A stretch of 55,499 nucleotides of DNA from an uncultured Eubacteriales bacterium. Lineage in GTDB: Bacteria; Bacillota; Clostridia; Lachnospirales; Lachnospiraceae. The position numbers and the translations under genes are program-made. This document shows positions 53,872 through 55,499 of the stretch, piece after piece. Under the pieces are notes generated by a model that was not told the origin of the DNA, searched no databases, and was given only the letters and a program-made list of their open reading frames with translations. How positions within the stretch are numbered: the stretch's first letter is position 1; the number at the start of each line of letters is the position of its first letter. The DNA lies in assembly GCA_900314845.1 (NCBI GenBank), contig OMWV01000003.1, positions 1-55,499 on the forward strand. Reading direction: 5' to 3'.

Positions 53872-55323
53872 ATGAATTATGGTAATCTGACTCTGCTGAC
53901 CGATCTGTATGAGCTTACCATGATGCAGGGGTATTTTAAGACGAATGCGAGAGAGAAGGTAGTTTTTGACGTATTTTACAGGAAGAATCCCTGCAACGGC
54001 GCCTATGCCATCTGCTGCGGTCTGCAGCAGGCCATAGAGTATGTAGAGGATCTTCATTTTTCTGATGAGGATATCGAGTACCTGAGGAGCACGGGATTTT
54101 TCATGGAGGACTTTCTGGAATACCTCAGGAACTTTAAGTTCACGGGAGATATCTACGCGATCCCGGAGGGAACCATCGTATTTCCCAGGGAACCGCTTGT
54201 AAAGGTCGTCGCGCCTATCATGGAGGCTCAGCTGGTCGAGACAGCCCTGCTGACCATAATAAATCATCAGAGCCTGATCGCGACAAAGTCTGCCCGGGTC
54301 GTTCACGAGGCCAGGGGCGGTGTTATGGAGTTTGGACTCAGAAGGGCTCAGGGGCCGGATGCCGGCATCTACGGCGCCAGGGCGGCTGTCATAGCCGGCT
54401 GTGTCGGCACGAGCAATGTGCTGGCGGGCAAGATGTTTGACATTCCCGTTAAGGGCACCCACGCGCACAGCTGGATCATGAGCTTTAAGACAGAGCTGGA
54501 GGCTTTTCGGACCTATGCGGAGCTTTTCCCGGATAACTGCCTGCTGCTGGTGGACACTTATGACACGATCCAGGGCGTGCAGCACGCCATTCAGATATTC
54601 AGCGAGATGCGCGAGAAGGGCATTCATTCAAAACTCTATGGAATCCGCCTGGACAGCGGCGATCTGGCTTATCTGACGAAGAAGGCGCGCGTCATGCTGG
54701 ATGAGGCGGGCTTTCAGGATGCGGTCATCTCCGCTTCCAGCGACCTGGATGAATATCTGATCAACAGCCTGATGAATCAGGGGGCCCAGATCACATCCTG
54801 GGGTGTCGGCACGAACATGATCACTTCCAAGGACTGGCCCTCCTTCGGCGGTGTATACAAGCTGGCCTGCATTTACGATGAGAACGGCAGGGCTATCCCC
54901 AAGATAAAGGTATCCGAGAATATAGAGAAGGTGACGAACCCCGGCAACAAGCGGGTCCTGAGGCTTTATGACAAGGAGACGGGCAAGATAAGGGCAGATC
55001 TGATCATCCTGGACGATGAGGTCTACGATGAGAGCCAGAACCTGACCATATTCGATCCCCTGTCCACATGGAAGAGGACGACTCTGGCCGGCGGATCCTA
55101 TAGGATCAGGGAGCTTCTGGTTCCCGTGATAAAGAACGGCAAGGTCGTTTACACTTCCCCTTCTGTCATGGAGATCCGGGATTACTGCCTGCGCGAGCAG
55201 GAGACCCTCTGGGAAGAGTCCAGGCGTCTTTACAACCCGCAGACGATCTATGTAGATCTTTCCCAGAAGCTCTGGGATCTCAAGAACAGCCTGCTGGACA
55301 AGGTACACAATTATAAGGACTGA
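53872..55323 (+). CDS. pncB: Nicotinate phosphoribosyltransferase
   Basis: A 483-residue enzyme that joins nicotinate to PRPP, the first step of the Preiss-Handler route to NAD. GTHAHSWIMSF holds His199 at the place of the phosphorylated catalytic histidine, FGLRRAQGPDAG and IRLDSGDL are PRPP and substrate motifs, and the C-terminal region is of the longer bacterial type. The start at ATG 53872 follows GGAGGA; an in-frame ATG at 53791 lies before a terminator and is rejected. A strong hairpin follows. Confidence 0.95.
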   Translation: MNYGNLTLLTDLYELTMMQGYFKTNAREKVVFDVFYRKNPCNGAYAICCGLQQAIEYVEDLHFSDEDIEYLRSTGFFMEDFLEYLRNFKFTGDIYAIPEGTIVFPREPLVKVVAPIMEAQLVETALLTIINHQSLIATKSARVVHEARGGVMEFGLRRAQGPDAGIYGARAAVIAGCVGTSNVLAGKMFDIPVKGTHAHSWIMSFKTELEAFRTYAELFPDNCLLLVDTYDTIQGVQHAIQIFSEMREKGIHSKLYGIRLDSGDLAYLTKKARVMLDEAGFQDAVISASSDLDEYLINSLMNQGAQITSWGVGTNMITSKDWPSFGGVYKLACIYDENGRAIPKIKVSENIEKVTNPGNKRVLRLYDKETGKIRADLIILDDEVYDESQNLTIFDPLSTWKRTTLAGGSYRIRELLVPVIKNGKVVYTSPSVMEIRDYCLREQETLWEESRRLYNPQTIYVDLSQKLWDLKNSLLDKVHNYKD

Positions 55324-55355
55324 CAGGGGGAATGAGAGAAATAATAAGCAGCCTC

Positions 55356-55395
55356 GAATACCGCCAATGGATTCATCCGTTGGCGGTATTCTTTA
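55356..55395 (+). terminator. Terminator of pncB
   Basis: GAATACCGCCAA (55356-55367) and TTGGCGGTATTC (55380-55391) form a perfect 12-bp stem with a 12-base loop, followed by TTTA. It lies 32 bases after the stop codon. Confidence 0.85.
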
Positions 55396-55464
55396 TGCAG
55401 CTATTAGGATAAAACAGTCAAGTCCAAATTTGTGTGTAAATTGCTCTTAGGTACCTGCGGTGCC

Positions 55465-55485
55465 AAGGGATGCCTTGCATCCCTT
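55465..55485. repeat. Perfect hairpin near the window end
   Basis: AAGGGATGC-CTT-GCATCCCTT is a 9-3-9 inverted repeat, flanked by weaker GGT/ACC and TTAG/CTAA complements. Its apex resembles the GGATGC-TTGCATCC apex of the hairpin at 968-1030. It may begin a further structured intergenic element that continues beyond the window. Confidence 0.5.
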
Positions 55486-55499
55486 AGCTAACCACCAGC

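Overview
The window looks like chromosomal DNA of an anaerobic, low-oxygen Firmicute, most likely a Lachnospiraceae-type clostridium with fairly high GC. Evidence: an Enterococcus-style ntp V-ATPase operon, a tryptophan T-box leader, a CIRCE-controlled hsp20, pyruvate formate-lyase, strong AGGAGG ribosome sites, and frequent ATGA gene overlaps. No tRNA, rRNA, IS element, prophage or CRISPR array was seen.

Layout. 1-1235: gene-free, AT-rich, packed with hairpins and a 42-nt duplicated repeat. 1236-9931: nine-gene V-type ATPase operon (ntpFIKECGABD order) whose c-ring subunit keeps the Na+ ligands known from Enterococcus hirae. 10051-16942: T-box controlled trpEGDCFBA. 17471-18751: metY with its own promoter. 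18830-20108 (minus): an EFR1-type flavodoxin/ferredoxin protein and a small Cys-rich protein. 20218-24901 (minus): an allantoin-type operon (M20 amidohydrolase, DUF3830, allantoinase, NCS1 permease) facing a divergent regulator that joins an XRE-like N-terminus to a GntR/FCD protein. 26284-28634 (minus): a cytidylate-kinase-like protein and a sodium/proton antiporter-type carrier.

28861-40808 is a coherent sulfate assimilation region: LysR regulator, MetY-like enzyme, ThiS/MoaD-like sulfur carrier ending in GGGR, E1-like activator, JAMM peptidase, siroheme sulfite reductase, TusA-like protein, ChrA-family transporter, AprAB-type APS reductase, CysDN and a siroheme-synthesis dehydrogenase. Together these could take sulfate to sulfide and load the sulfur on a protein thiocarboxylate for homocysteine synthesis, as described for the HcyS/HcyF/HcyD/MetY route of Wolinella succinogenes.

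40863-45231: DUF4926 remnant, CIRCE-hsp20, nudC, pflB behind a perfect 8-3-8 palindrome. 45427-51040: probably one operon combining an acyl carrier protein, MBOAT acyltransferase and SGNH-type protein (a Dlt/Alg-like O-acylation set without a ligase) with a ClpP paralog and a CbbX-like AAA+ protein. The ClpP has Asn where the catalytic Asp should be, and the AAA+ protein ends in HIGLI, resembling the ClpP-docking tripeptide of Clp unfoldases; I regard this pair as the best candidate for an undescribed system. 51066-55323: AEC transporter (minus), DUF2804 protein, unknown 136-aa protein, and nicotinate phosphoribosyltransferase.
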